This document shows, piece by piece, positions 24,742-36,700 of a stretch of DNA of 64,000 nt. This DNA comes from Sanguinoderma infundibulare. Its lineage: Eukaryota; Basidiomycota; Agaricomycetes; Polyporales; Polyporaceae. The position numbers and the translations under genes are program-made. The notes under the pieces are model-generated. The model was not told the DNA's origin, searched no databases, and saw only the letters and a list, made by a program, of their open reading frames with translations. How positions within the stretch are numbered: position 1 is the first letter of the stretch; the number at the start of each line of letters is the position of its first letter. Location: contig JAVLRN010000002.1 in the NCBI GenBank assembly GCA_032821775.1, positions 3,782,001 through 3,846,000 on the forward strand, written 5' to 3'.

Positions 24742-25659
24742 ATGAGCTCAGAGCGCCCCGAGAAAAAGCAACGGACCGAGGACTATGTTCTTTACTACGT
24801 ACGTCCCCTCCCTCCCTCCAACCCACTCGCCGTTCCTCACTTGAGGGGGGCATCCATGTAGTGGCCCGGGATCCCCGGCCGCGGCGAATACGTCCGGCTC
24901 GCGCTCGAGTACGCCGGCATCCCATACACGGAGCCCCAGCCCGACGACCTCATCTCCCTCCTCTGGGACGCGTCCAAGACCGCGCACCCGGCCCCGCACT
25001 TCGCCCCGCCCGCGCTCCAGCTCCCCTCCGGCCGGATCGTCTCCCAGACCTCCGCCATCCTCCACCTCATCGCGCCCCGGTGCGGCCTCGCCGGGCCCCA
25101 CGGCAACAAGCTCAACACGCTGACCGCGGACGGCCGCGCCGCCCTGAAAAGGCTCTCGGATGAGGAGCTGGAGAAGGGGGAAGAGGAACGGGCGACGGTG
25201 AGCCAGCTCGTGCTGAGCTGCCTGGACTGGCAGACCGAGGCGCACGACGTGCACCACCCGATCTCGGCGCGGCTCTACTACGAGGAGCAGAAGGCGGAGG
25301 CGGCGCGTGCGGCCGAGCCGTACCGCAAGGAGCGCCTCCCGCGCTTTCTGTCGCACTTTGAGAGCGTGCTCAAGACGAATCCAGAGACGAAGAATTCGGA
25401 GAGGGTGTATCTGGTCGGGAAGCAGACGACGGCGCCGGACTTGGTGCTCTTCCACCTGCTTGAGGGGAATCTGTTCGCGTTCCCGAAGAGGATGGGGCAG
25501 TTGAGGGAGAGCGGGCAGTACGCGAACGTGTTTGCGCTGCACGAGAGGGTCAAGGGCGAGAAGGGGATCAAGGAGTACCTCGCGAGCGGACGGCGGCAGA
25601 AGTTCAGCAACGGCATCTTCAGGCACTACGACGAACTGGACAAGGAGGAGAGCGAGTAG
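24742..25659 (+). CDS. Glutathione S-transferase-like protein
   Basis: A two-exon gene. Exon 1 (MSSERPEKKQRTEDYVLYY) splices across a roughly 60-base intron to WPGIPGRGEYVRLALEYAGIPY, the N-terminal thioredoxin-fold motif of soluble GSTs. LQLPSGRIVSQTSAILHLIA is the glutathione-binding region with the conserved QTSAI-type turn. The C-terminal helical domain includes DWQTEAHDVHHPI and KQTTAPDLVLFHLLEG, the GST C-terminal hydrophobic staple region (PDLVLF). About 285 residues, a little longer than typical sigma/pi-like enzymes. The likely role is glutathione conjugation or peroxide detoxification in the cytosol. It is adjacent to ERG2 on the same strand with about 270 bases between them. Confidence 0.9.
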
Positions 25660-25933
25660 GTTGATTGTCTGGATAAGTTCGACCTGTACGTAACTGCCTT
25701 GGTTCAATTTGTGTCCAGAATCGATCTTGCCACGTGGAGCTGGTTCAGCTTACTCCATGATGGAAAGTGCATGTACATACTGTATCGTCCCACTTGCATC
25801 GTCTTGGCATCGTCCCTTGATCGTCCCATCCAATTAATATTGCGCGCCATATAAGTAAGATGTTCTCGCCAAATCTCTTCCCGTGCGTAGGTATCCCCGC
25901 CTCTTCTCTTTGCCAGCAAGCTGGGTGCTCGAC

Positions 25934-26778
25934 ATGACATCCGAGAAGACGGGACGCAAGGCGGCACGAGAGTCCGAGTCCTGTTGGCGCAAGTGGGCTT
26001 TGCGCGGGGCCGTGCTCGCGTTTGCTATCTACGTCATGTGCAGTTTCCTTGACCGCATAAAGGTATGCTCGTAACCACTTACGCGTTGCCCTGTATGTCC
26101 ATGCTCATCCTGCCGTCGTTCCGTAGCACCGCTGGTATGTCTTCACGCCCGAGGCCCTCCATGCGCTCGCCCAAGATGCGGTGAAAGCGCACCCGAACGA
26201 CATACACGCCATCATCCCCTACATCGTCTCCAACCTCACCGCCGAGCACCCATCCTCCGTCGTTTCCCTCAACACCGACTCGTCCGAGTGGGTCCTCAGC
26301 AACGCCGGTGGGGCCATGGGCGCGATGTACATCATCCACGCCAGCATCACCGAGTACCTCATCATCTTCGGGACGCCTCTCGGTACGGAAGGCCACTCTG
26401 GCGTGCACACCGCCGACGACTACTTCAACATCCTCGTCGGCGAGCAGTGGGCGTTCAACCCGCCGAATCTGGCCAAAGAGGTCTACCGCCCGGGCGACGT
26501 GCACCACCTGCCGCGTGGGCACGTCAAGCAGTACAAGATGCACGAGGGCTGCTACGCACTCGAATACGCCCGCGGTACGTCTGCCGTCTTTCCGTAGGCG
26601 ACTTCAATGTGCTCTGACGCTCGCTTCCGCCGTTCCGCATGCAGGATGGATCCCACCGATGCTCCCCTTCGGGTTCGCCGACGTCTTCTCGTCCACGCTC
26701 GACTACTGGTCCTTCTACCACACCGTCCGCATCACGGCGCGCGAGAACATTCGCAATCTGCTCATCGGCAAGATGTAG
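25934..26778 (+). CDS. ERG2: C-8 sterol isomerase
   Basis: ER enzyme that moves the sterol double bond from C8 to C7 in ergosterol synthesis, homologous to the sigma-1 receptor. The start at 25934 gives a basic N-terminus, then a single membrane anchor (LRGAVLAFAIYVMCSFL). Splicing gives HRWYVFTPEALHALAQ, SEWVLSNAGGAMGAMYIIHASITEYLIIFGTPLGTEGHSG, HTADDYFNILVGEQW, and PGDVHHLPRGHVKQYKM, the family's cupin-like core with its conserved acidic and His residues. The last exon (PPMLPFGFADVFSSTLDYWSFYHTV) encodes the C-terminal amphipathic helices. Introns are at about 26062-26126 and 26574-26644. Length of about 230 residues is normal. Confidence 0.97.
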
Positions 26779-27383
26779 TTCTAGACGACCTCACGATGTA
26801 TACAAAAGCACTGCAATGAATGTAGTCGTGCACGTCGGATGGCGATGTTTAGAGAAAAAAGTATAAGGCGGCTCCGGTTCCGTTACATCTTCAGTGGAGT
26901 ACGATGAACCCTCGACTCTGCGTTCTACATAAACATCTCTATTCTCCCATTAGGACCCTCTCAGTCCCAGTGCGATCACGCACAGTTTTGGGTACCATCA
27001 CGACCGTCCAGGACGATAGGGTCGTGAATACCGGCTGACTCTTCCAATCCACCACTCGAGGCACCGTCAGGTACTTGAACTTGTTCAACTATGTCTGCAG
27101 CCTCATGGGCAACATCTTCATATACGACAAGGTCAGTTGCCGTATGCATCGAACCAGTATTTCCTCCAGCTCACTGCGACGTCTTCTCATTACTCGGCGA
27201 TGATGATGGACGAATCGTCTGTGGTTGACATGTTTGCGGTGTGAGCCTGTGGGAATGGAAGGGAGGGAGCGTTTCTCCATGTCCATGTGACGGCTGCAGA
27301 CCCATACGTAGAAACGCGCATAGCCAATCTCACCGTATCTGTGTAGCATCGACTTCATACAGCATTTGCGGGCTGCTGACACT
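26779..27383. other. Intergenic interval before the Copia insertion
   Basis: About 600 bases, no supported gene. Bases 27379-27383 (ACACT) are the left flank duplicate of the Copia element. Confidence 0.5.
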
Positions 27384-27721
27384 TGTTAGATTACAAGCGC
27401 TGACGTCCCCGACGTGTACTGACACTTTCGGACCTTTACTATACTCTATTAGTATACATTGATGCGCCATTCCCATTACTGTACCTCCCGCCTCCGCACC
27501 CGGTCGTTACTCATATAGTCGCTCTCCCGCACCCGGAGCACCTCAGTCTTTTGTTCCCTGACTGAGGTGCGCTCCCCACGATCTTTACGTACTTACGTTC
27601 GTACTCACGCTGTCTTGATGTAGCTGCTCGCTCCCGCTCGCATCAGGTATTTACACGCCTAAATACAGTCTTTTGTTCCCTGACTGAGCTGCTCGCTCCC
27701 GCTCGCATCAGACCTTCCACA
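27384..27721 (+). repeat. 5' LTR of Copia element
   Basis: 338 bases, TG...CA termini, matching 36239-36576 over its length by eye. Inside it, CAGTCTTTTGTTCCCTGACTGAG and GCTGCTCGCTCCCGCTCGCATCAG-type segments each occur twice. Confidence 0.97.
27541..27567 (+). repeat. Hairpin-forming segment within the LTR
   Basis: CCTCAGTC and GACTGAGG form an 8-bp stem around an 11-base loop. A partial second copy lies at 27666-27688. Possibly the R region or polyadenylation-associated structure of the LTR; function not shown. Confidence 0.5.
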
Positions 27722-27733
27722 GGTTATGAGCCC
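27722..27733 (+). promoter_or_regulatory. Putative primer-binding site
   Basis: GGTTATGAGCCC starts directly after the 5' LTR, where a tRNA primer should anneal. It loosely resembles initiator-Met-type Copia sites (TGGTATCAGAGC-like). The tRNA assignment is uncertain. Confidence 0.4.
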
Positions 27734-27747
27734 TGCTGCTCCCAGCC

Positions 27748-30743
27748 ATGGCCGACGTCCACCGGATCACCCCCAACCCCTCCTCCCAGCCGGAATCCAC
27801 CTCAACGGTCAAGATCCCCGCTCTCAAGGAGGACGGTTCGAATTGGGTCCTTTATAAGGCCCAGTTTCTCACCGTCGTCCAATCGAAGAGCCTCCGGCGA
27901 TACCTCGAGGGCCGGGAGCGCCAACCTGTTGCGCCCACGGCGCCCGGTGTCGATTCCGACGCTGACGAGCGGTACGAGACCGCACTCGACAAATGGCTCG
28001 GCAATCACGCAACAATCAAGACCCTCCTTCTCCAGATGGTCCCCGAGTCCCTCAAACTGGACATCGTGACCAAGACGTGCACCGACGAAGCCTGGCTAGT
28101 CGTCACCTCGAAATACGACAACCAAGGCGACTTCGTCCAGGTCGGCATCCTCACCCGCATGCAGCAACTCCGCTGCGAGGAAGGAGTTGACCCCCGCCCG
28201 CTCCTCACGGAACTCGCACGCCTCTGCGCTGAGTACGCAACGGCCGGCGGTGCGCTCTCGGATGACCAATACAAGGTGTACATTCTCTCCCTCCTCCCGA
28301 CCAACTACCGCCCCACCATCCGTGCCCTCCAGGTCACCGCACGCACAGCCGGCAATGTCCTCACTCCCAACAACCTCCTTCAGAGCATCTCAGAGATCGC
28401 TCGGGACGAGCATGCGATGGACGCTGACTCCTCGAACGTCACCGCTATGGCGGCGCGCGGCGGCATCAAATGTTTCAACTGCAACAAGGAAGGACACACC
28501 AAGGCGCAATGCTGGAGCAAGGGTGGAGGAAGCGAGGGCCAGGGGCTGAGGCAACGGAAGAAGGGGAAAGGGAAGAGCATGGGTGGAGGCGTGTTCAACA
28601 GGCGACAGGGGGAGAACGTGAATGTAGCACAAGGCAATGTAGCGGGTGCGTCGGACAATGATACCCTTCACACGTACTCGTTTTGGGGGGCATCAGCCTG
28701 CACCATCTCGACCGACTTCTCAAACGTTTCAATGCACCGCCTGCTCATCAATCGCTTCACCCGCCTCGCGGATTCCGGCACATCTCGCCATTTCGATCCC
28801 TGCCGCGATAACTTCGTGACTTTCCAAGAAATCGCCCCCATCCCCATCCAATCAGCAGACGGCCGCACATTTCACGCAACTGGAGAGGGGGACGTTCATA
28901 TTGCTCAAACCAACAGTACTACACAACAGCACGACGAATTTACTCTTCGTGGTGTACTTTATGCCCCCTCCATGCCTGTCGCCCTCATCTCCATTAGCTG
29001 CCTTGTAAACTCTGGCTACCACATCCGTTTCTCCCCGGACAGCTGTCTCATCACCACCCCCGCTGGAAATCGCCTCCAGCCAATCCCTGAGCACAAAGGG
29101 CTCTACCCCCTCCATGGCGTCGAACCCACCACAGCCCCGCAGGCATCCGAAACGGCCGCCGCGACACTGTCGGACCTGGAGTTTCACCGTCGGATCGGGC
29201 ATGTATACCCCCCGATGCTGCACAAGATGATCGATGACAGCGTCGTGACTGGCATCAAGCTCGATGCGACCGCAGAGGTGCGGTTTTGTGAAGTCTGTAA
29301 ACAAGTGAAGCAGACCCGCGTCCCATTCCTGAAGGAACGCGCGAGCCCGCCGTCGACACGCTATGGTCAGCGTGTTCACTCGGATGTCTGGGGGAAGGCT
29401 CAGGTACGCACCTGGGACGGAAAGGACTATTTTATCACCTTTCTCGACGACCACTCGGACGAGGCCGTCGTCACTCTTATGCGCAACAAGAGTGATGCGC
29501 TCGACCGCTATAGGTTGTACGAAACGTGGGCGAAGGTGCACCGCGGTGCCACCTCAGTCGAGATGCTGCAGAGCGACCGCGGCGGCGAGTACACCGGCCA
29601 CGAGTTCACTGCACATCTCGAATCTGAGGGGACAGCCTGCCGCCTCACCGTCCATGACTCGCCGCAACAGAACGGCAAGGTGGAACGACTCAACCGGACA
29701 ACGGTCGAGCATGCCCGTGCCCTCCTGTTCGACGCCCGCCTCCCGAAATTCCTCTGGGGCGAGGCGGTCCTCCACTCCACCTGGCTGCACAACCGCACGA
29801 CGACCAAGAACACACCTGGCTCCACGCTGCACGAAAAAGCGACTGGTGAGAAGTCAGACCTGTCCGGCCTGCCGCGCTTCAGCGCATATGTTTGGGTCCT
29901 GCAGGAAAATGTCGGTAAGCTCGACCCGAAGTCCAAACGTGGCCGGTGGGTGGGATTCGCTCCAGACAGTAAAGGACACAAGATCTACTGGCCGGAGCGA
30001 GCCCCCGGGCAGCAGATCGTCTCCACCGAGCGGAACGTCGACTTCGAGCCAGATGGCGGCACAACCGTCACCGTCCGCGCTCAGGTCGAGGGGGAGGACT
30101 CACCTAGTGGTGCCCCGAGCATGTCTGCTCCTCCTCCGAACCCCTCAACATCCACCCTTCCCCCGGGCCACACCACACCACAAGCAAGTCATGATGTGGC
30201 CACGCCACACCATAACCCACCTTCCACCTCGCCTCCCGCATCTCCTCCCAACCCCTCCTCACCATCCGAGCCGTCGAATGAGCCGCTGAAGTCGCCAAGC
30301 GTTGTCCCAGAGCCATCGCCGGAGACCGCTGAGCAGACCGGCCGTCTGAAGCGAGTCCACAAGCCAGCTGGCTGGATCCGTGACTTGCAGGCTGGAATTG
30401 GTACCACGGGTGGAAGGGGTGTGCAGCGCATCCCGAAGTCAATCCTAGGTGACTCGGCGCGTGTTGCAGCGCCCTCCGAGGGCCAGACAGAGCTCGAGGG
30501 GAAGGAGCAGGGGGAGAGTGGTGGCAGAGAGGAAGGAACCGAGCCCCCGGGCGGCTATGCCGACGAGTTGACTGTTGATGCCGGCGCTTGCCTGAGCGCG
30601 ACCATCCTCGCGCTAGCCGCCATGAACTTGGACGATGAACCTACTTACCGCGACGCAATGGCAGGACCGGAATGGGAGAAGTGGAGAGAAGCAATGGCGG
30701 ATGAACTCGACCGGATCAAGAAGATGGAGACTTACGAGCTCAT
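27748..30743 (+). CDS. Copia Gag-Pol, first part: Gag, zinc knuckle, protease, integrase
   Basis: Open from the ATG at 27748. The Gag region (about residues 20-230) is of the UBN2/Copia type. A CCHC zinc knuckle follows (CFNCNKEGHTKAQC, about residue 243), then the retropepsin motif DSGTSRHFD (about 341). The pre-integrase HHCC region (HRRIGH ... CEVCKQVK) leads to the integrase core with its DDE residues in HSDVWG, QSDRGGEY and NGKVERLNR. A proline/serine-rich linker and the start of the RT region (WEKWREAMADELDRIKKMETYEL) close this part. The nested element begins at 30744; the reading frame then runs 67 bases into it and stops at 30810. Confidence 0.96.
30737..30743 (+). repeat. Left target-site duplicate of the nested element
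   Basis: AGCTCAT, paired with AGCTGAT at 34781-34787 (six of seven identical). Confidence 0.65.
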
Positions 30744-30772
30744 CAGGAAAACCCTCCCAAGCAAATTCAATG
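30744..30772 (+). repeat. Left terminal inverted repeat of nested element
   Basis: Starts CAGGAAAACCCTCCC. It pairs with the complement of 34752-34780 with about seven mismatches and one gap over 28-29 bases. Confidence 0.7.
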
Positions 30773-30810
30773 TATTTAGTACAACTAATGATCTAATAGA
30801 GCTACTATGA

Positions 30811-30840
30811 ATCTAATTTGATCTAATTTGATCTAATTTG
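30811..30840 (+). repeat. Left subterminal array
   Basis: Three perfect tandem copies of the 10-mer ATCTAATTTG. Other CTAAT/CTACT motifs lie nearby. Confidence 0.9.
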
Positions 30841-31142
30841 GCTATTTGAGTACTAATATTGTACTAACATGCAAGGACATCTTTATAATTGTAATAATAT
30901 GCACTATCACTTGGACAGGGAACAGCAGTTGTACTACTACTTGAGATCTACTTTGATGTATTGGGACATCAAAACATACCACTATGCTTGGGTACTTTGA
31001 CATCACATTCACCATTATACACAGCACAAACAACAGCAAGGGGGAGGGTCAAAAGCCTTTAAGGACAGCTATGATTGTGGACTACAATACACATACATGA
31101 CGCCCTCTACAGCCTACACATAACAGTACAATGAGGCTCGGC

Positions 31143-32204
<1,062 letters not shown>

Positions 32205-32460
32205 ATTTGCTTGTTAGAGGTGCTTGATTTGAGGAAGGACGTGAGCATGGTGATGGAACAGGAAAGGGACGTGTGTTGGACGAGGGCGAAGGGGTGACGT
32301 GGCGAGACAAGTTCAAGTGTTAGATGCTGGATGTGGCTGCAACTGTGGCGCCCAGCGTCTGACACTTCAACATCGCCACGTCGTCTCGTTGCCTCATCTT
32401 CCACGGCTCGCATATAGTCCCCACTCTTCTCCTTCTACTCTGTTCCACACTCTTACCATT

Positions 32461-32694
32461 GGTCGACGGAAACGACGGTTCCTAGAAGGACGACTCTGAC
32501 TCCTCTCCTGTCTCTGATGTCGACAAGCCCAACTTTGACGACAATGACCCCGACGCACACACGGAACGAGAGCTCTTCGAGAACCCTTACAAGAGGAAGC
32601 GGAGACGAAAGAACAGGAAGGGCGATGCGATATACAGCGTGTTCGGGAGCGATGATGACGAGGAGGTCGAGAAGGTCGGAAGGTGAAGACGCGT
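32461..32694 (+). pseudogene. Captured fragment resembling the N-terminus of a TFIP11/STIP-type G-patch splicing factor
   Basis: Reads GRRKRRFLEG, then after a one-base frame slip DPDAHTERELFENPYKRKRRRKNRKGDAIYSVFGSDDDEE, then stops. The acidic patch, the basic KRKRRR run and the A-I-Y-x-V-F-G core are like the N-terminal domain of tuftelin-interacting-protein-11 family splicing factors in fungi. The initiator codon appears altered (ATTGGT where ATGGGT might be expected) and the G-patch domain itself is absent. Identification is from memory of the family pattern, so moderate. Confidence 0.55.
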
Positions 32695-33795
32695 GCGAAG
32701 GCCCACCAGCAGCACCAACTCCAACTCCAACTCCAACGGTCATGGGCACGGCGCCGGGCGCGGGCAGCACTGCATGCCCCCCTCGGAATCCCCCTACCCC
32801 CCATCACAGCACCTAGAAGACAACGCCCCGCCGATGCCCACCAAGATTGCCAAGCCCGCATCGCCCCACCGCCGCTTGAGCGCGGAGAGCACATCGCGCC
32901 CCTCGCTTGCCCCTGCCTCCTCGCTTGCCCCCGCCTCCTCACTTGCCCCCGCCTCCTCGCTTGCCCCCGCCTCCTCGCTTGCCCCCGCCTCCTCGCTTGC
33001 CCCTGCCTCCTTGCTTGCCCCCACCTCCTCGCTTGCCCCCGCCTCCTCGCTTGCCCCCGCCTCGGGGTCTGGGACCGGCCCCGGCAGGTGGGCGGAGAGC
33101 ATGGGCTCGGGCTCGATGGTCAGGATCGGCGCGGGTGTGGGTGCAGGAGGTGGTGGAGGTGGTGGAGGAGAAGGGCTGGGCATGGCGATGGCGATGGGGA
33201 CACAGAGTGAACTGGGCCACGGCTATGTACCGCCGCGGGTGAGCGCGGAGTACGAGGCTGCGAGTGTTGTCGGGGACGGGGAGACTCCGGCGGCGGTGAG
33301 CGCGGTGGACATGGCGACGCTCGTCGAGCCGAGTTTTGACGAGAACATCTTGCAGGCGCTGTGTGAGACGGACGTGAGTGCTCTCTATTCCTGGCTAGCC
33401 ACCTGCTTTGGCTGGTTGGCTGGTCAGTTCTGTCTCCGTGCATGCGCTGACCTTCTGTGGACGTTGGGCGATTTGGGCGTTGTGCGTTGTGGGGACTGTA
33501 CGATCGCTGCGGCACACTTGGTGGATGCGGTGCTTCATGCGCGATATCGTGCAGGGTGCCTCCACTTCCTGACCGGATAAAGCAGAGTATGTCTTCATGT
33601 ATGGTGAGTCCCCGAGCCCCGGGCCCCAACGCTCCCCGAAAAGGGATCGAGTCGTTGAAGCCATGCAACCTTCCGCATGTAGGAAGCTGCCGCATTCCTC
33701 AAGAGACGCGCCGGACGAGTACGGGAGGCAGATGCAGAAGCTTGCACGCTCGACGTCGGCAGAGTATGTGACGATGGACGGCAAGGCTGGGTGCG
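32693..33795 (+). pseudogene. Captured fragment of an F-BAR/RhoGAP protein gene
   Basis: The ORF at 32693-33580 ends in an exon with PSFDENILQALCETD followed by a GTGAGT donor. After an acceptor near 33554 comes LPDRIKQSMSSCM, then a donor and acceptor, then EAAAFLKRRA and DEYGRQMQKLARSTSAEYVT with DGKAG, ending at another donor near 33791. This order (ALCETD, DRIKQSM, AFLKRRA, EYGRQMQKLARST) is the start of the F-BAR domain in fungal RhoGAPs. The next conserved F-BAR segments (SFVxAWQ...) do not follow. A small deletion before DEYGRQ breaks the frame, so it is a captured 5' gene piece with introns, not a functional gene. Confidence 0.8.
32901..33065 (+). repeat. 18-bp minisatellite encoding SLAPAS repeats
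   Basis: About nine near-perfect tandem copies of CTTGCCCCCGCCTCCTCG with rare C/T and G/A changes. In the plus frame they encode repeated SLAPAS. It lies inside the nested element, in the leader of the F-BAR-like fragment. Confidence 0.95.
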
Positions 33796-33839
33796 TTTGA
33801 TCATCATTTGTGTGTGGTTGGCTGAGGAGTTGGCGCCAT

Positions 33840-34420
33840 CTGACTCTGAGCCCTCGAAACCACCCTCTCCTAGGACACCTTCCGTGCGGAAACTCGCCGT
33901 CCCCAGCGAGCGAGCCTCGCCCTCCCAACTCGCAAGGTAAGCTCCCACCTCACTCCATCTCCTCGGCCCCTCCCGTCCTCAGCACTGGCATAGCACAGTC
34001 ACGGCGGATGTCTTCTGGTGTCCGCAGTGACGAACTCGTGGGCCACCTCTGGGGACACCTCGTCGCCGACATACCCCCGCCTCCGGTCGAAGATGGCAAC
34101 GCAGACTCGGATACTGACCCGAATACGGACATGGCGCGATTATGGACGCTGGATATGAAGATGGACAGGAAGATGGTCGCTGGACTTGGGGGGGAAGACG
34201 TAGACGGTATCATGTGCTGGTCGCATTCTGTCTGAGTCTGCTCAGTAGGACTCGTGCTCACTGAACTTGTTGCTTTTTCAGGGTTGGGCTCTGCAAGTTT
34301 TGGGTGCTTCCGGGGGAGGCGAACAGGGGATGGCCACCTTGTTTGTCTTGCACCTTCTGACCAGCGTGGATGTTGCTAACTACATTGTTCTTGCTCGCTG
34401 TTGCTCACGGTTGTCACTGT
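33840..34420 (+). other. Further exon-like pieces in the nested element, origin unknown
   Basis: Open segments flanked by plausible splice sites, for example SDELVGHLWGHLVADIPPPPVEDG at 34025-34100, preceded by a CCGCAG acceptor. They do not continue the F-BAR domain and may come from a fourth gene. I cannot name it. Confidence 0.35.
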
Positions 34421-34700
34421 TTGTTACCTGCTTGCTAGTATATAGCTACAGCAATGTATTAGTTATGCTCAATATACCCTTTTCATGTCTATCTTCTATG
34501 TGGTGTGTGCAAGTTCTGGACAGCCCAATAAACCTGTAGTCCTGTGTTAGCAACCATTAGGAAGGATTAGGGATAATGTAGTACTACAGTACTATTAGGC
34601 ACAGAGTAGCACTAATGTAGTGCTACTTTGTCCCTAATACTTCTAAAAAAAATGGGGACCTGTCTAATTTAGAGCTAATGTCCCTAATGCCACTAATGCA

Positions 34701-34730
34701 AAACTAATTCCAACTAATTCCAACTAATTC
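34701..34730 (+). repeat. Right subterminal array
   Basis: Three copies of a 10-mer (CAACTAATTC, first copy AAACTAATTC), with dispersed CTAAT motifs for about 140 bases upstream. The CTAATT core is shared with the left array, in the same orientation. Confidence 0.85.
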
Positions 34731-34751
34731 CAACTTTTTAGTGGTACTTTC

Positions 34752-34780
34752 ATCAAATTAGCCTGGGGAGGTTTTTCCAG
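34752..34780 (-). repeat. Right terminal inverted repeat of nested element
   Basis: Read on the minus strand it starts CTGGAAAAACCTCCCC, matching the left end. Confidence 0.7.
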
Positions 34781-34787
34781 AGCTGAT
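34781..34787 (+). repeat. Right target-site duplicate of the nested element
   Basis: AGCTGAT, paired with AGCTCAT at 30737-30743. Either copy encodes the same Leu-Ile step in Pol. Confidence 0.65.
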
Positions 34788-35415
34788 TGAGGCACCGCCA
34801 GGAGCAAACATCATCGGCTGCGTTTGGGCTCTTCGGAAGAAGCGCGACGAGCATAACGTGGTCACCAAGCTCAAGGCGCGGCTTTGCGCGCAAGGGTTTG
34901 CCCAGGTTCCCGGCCTCGACTTCGACAAGACTGCCTCCCCAACTGCCCGGCCATCATCTTTCCGTCTCGTTCTCACCCTAGCAACCGCAAACGACTGGGA
35001 GATCCATCAGATTGATTTCAAAAATGCGTACCTAAATGGCGACCTCGACGAGACTATCTACATGCACCAGCCACTCGGATTTGAGGTCCCGGGCTCGACG
35101 CGCCTCGTCTGGTGTCTCAAAAAGGTGCTTTATGGCCTCAAACAGGCCGGCCTCCAATGGTATCGGAAGGTTTGCGCCCTAATGGACGATCTAGGTCTCG
35201 AGCGCAGCGCGCATGATCCGGGTGTCTTCTTCTACCTACAGCATGGCGCCGTGATCATCATTGTGATTCACGTTGACGACTGTATCCTTGTGGTAAACGG
35301 CACTCGACTCCTACACGCACTGAAGGATCAACTCCACGCTCGCTATGAGATTGTCGACCTCGGGGAAGCCCGCTGGCTCCTCGGCTTCGAGATTCGTCGC
35401 GATTGTACCACATGA
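34788..35415 (+). pseudogene. Copia Pol, second part: reverse transcriptase (ends at in-frame TGA)
   Basis: Frame continues from the upstream part across the nested insertion. NIIGCVWALRKK, QGFAQVPGLDFDKTASPTAR, and FKNAYLNGDLDETIYMHQP are typical Copia RT. The catalytic box is HVDD (HVDDCILVV, 35269-35280) in place of the usual YVDD. The frame ends at TGA 35413-35415, where an Arg codon (CGA) would fit; a single C-to-T change explains it. Confidence 0.92.
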
Positions 35416-36231
35416 ATCATCTCCCTCTCTCAGGCAGCATACATTGACACCATGCTCACATGCTTCAGCCTCTCCGACGCACACACGCTCTCTGTTCCGC
35501 TCGACCCCCATAGCAACCTCTTCGATTTTACGCTCGATGACACAATTCGTGAAGAAATGCGACCCATCCCTTACGCCCAACTCGTGGGCTCCCTCATGTA
35601 CGCAGCAACCGGCACACGTCCCGACGTTGCCTTCGCCGTATCAACTCTCGCCCGCTTCATGGCCAACCCTGCTCCACTACACTGGGAAGCTGCGAAGCAT
35701 GTACTGCGCTACCTCAAAGGGACCCGCGATCACGTCCTCTCCTTCGGTTCGACGCCTGACGGCCTACTTGGCTACTCCGACGCCGACTTTGCCTCTCAGG
35801 CACACCGGCACTCAATTACCGGTTACGCCTTCCTGTTCCACGGCGGTGCCATCAGTTGGCGTTCTTCCAAACAGCCTATTCTCGCACTCTCCACCCCTGA
35901 AGCTGAATACATCGCCGCTTCCGAGGCCGCGCGCGAGGCCATTTGGCTCCGCGGTCTCCTCTCGGAACTTACAGCGCCCCCATCATCTCCTATGCCACTC
36001 CTCTGCGACAATCGGAGCGCCCTCGATGTCATCAAGAATGCCGACGTCTTCCACACCCGCACAAAACACATTGATATTCGTTTCCATCACATCCGCGAGC
36101 TTGTCAACAGGAAGATTCTCGAACCCCGCTGGTGCCCCACCAATGACATGGCCGCCGACCTCCTCACGAAGGCGCTACCCCGCGCGAAGGTCCAAGCCCT
36201 GTCGCACCTCCTCGGACTCCGTCAGCCTTGA
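35416..36231 (+). pseudogene. Copia Pol, third part: end of RT and RNase H
   Basis: Same frame after the TGA: SLSQAAYIDTML, PYAQLVGSLMYAATGTRPDV, then RNase H with GYSDADFA, ALSTPEAEYIAASEAAREAIW, CDNRSALDVI and TKHIDIRFHHIREL. Stop at 36231, eight bases before the 3' LTR. Confidence 0.95.
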
Positions 36232-36238
36232 GGGGGAG
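36230..36238 (+). promoter_or_regulatory. Polypurine tract
   Basis: GAGGGGGAG immediately upstream of the 3' LTR; the plus-strand priming site. Confidence 0.85.
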
Positions 36239-36576
36239 TGTTAGATTACAAGCGCTGACGTCCCCGACGTGTACTGACACTTTCGGACCTTTACTATACT
36301 CTATTAGTATACATTGATGCGCCATTCCCATTACTGTACCTCCCGCCTCCGCACCCGGTCGTTACTCATATAGTCGCTCTCCCGCACCCGGAGCACCTCA
36401 GTCTTTTGTTCCCTGACTGAGGTGCGCTCCCCACGATCTTTACGTACTTACGTTCGTACTCACGCTGTCTTGATGTAGCTGCTCGCTCCCGCTCGCATCA
36501 GGTATTTACACGCCTAAATACAGTCTTTTGTTCCCTGACTGAGCTGCTCGCTCCCGCTCGCATCAGACCTTCCACA
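36239..36576 (+). repeat. 3' LTR of Copia element
   Basis: 338 bases, identical by eye to 27384-27721. Followed by AGACT, the right flank pentamer. Confidence 0.97.
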
Positions 36577-36700
36577 AGACTGGGAATGGAGCTGTCTGTG
36601 TCCGGCCTATCATTAGCATGAGCGAACACCGGTGATGTAGAAACAGTTAATCCGACCACGATAGTCGTTTAGGCACTACCGTTGCACTGTGCAGTGTGAA

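Noticed and set aside
29363..30289. Plus-strand ORF of 308 codons within Copia gag-pol
   Set aside because: Out-of-frame shadow of the integrase region; no domain.
30744..30810. Last codons of the long Copia ORF
   Set aside because: These codons (RKTLPSKFNVF...) are read-through into the nested element, not Copia protein.
32901..33065. CRISPR-like array
   Set aside because: Directly abutting 18-bp units without spacers in a eukaryote; a coding minisatellite.
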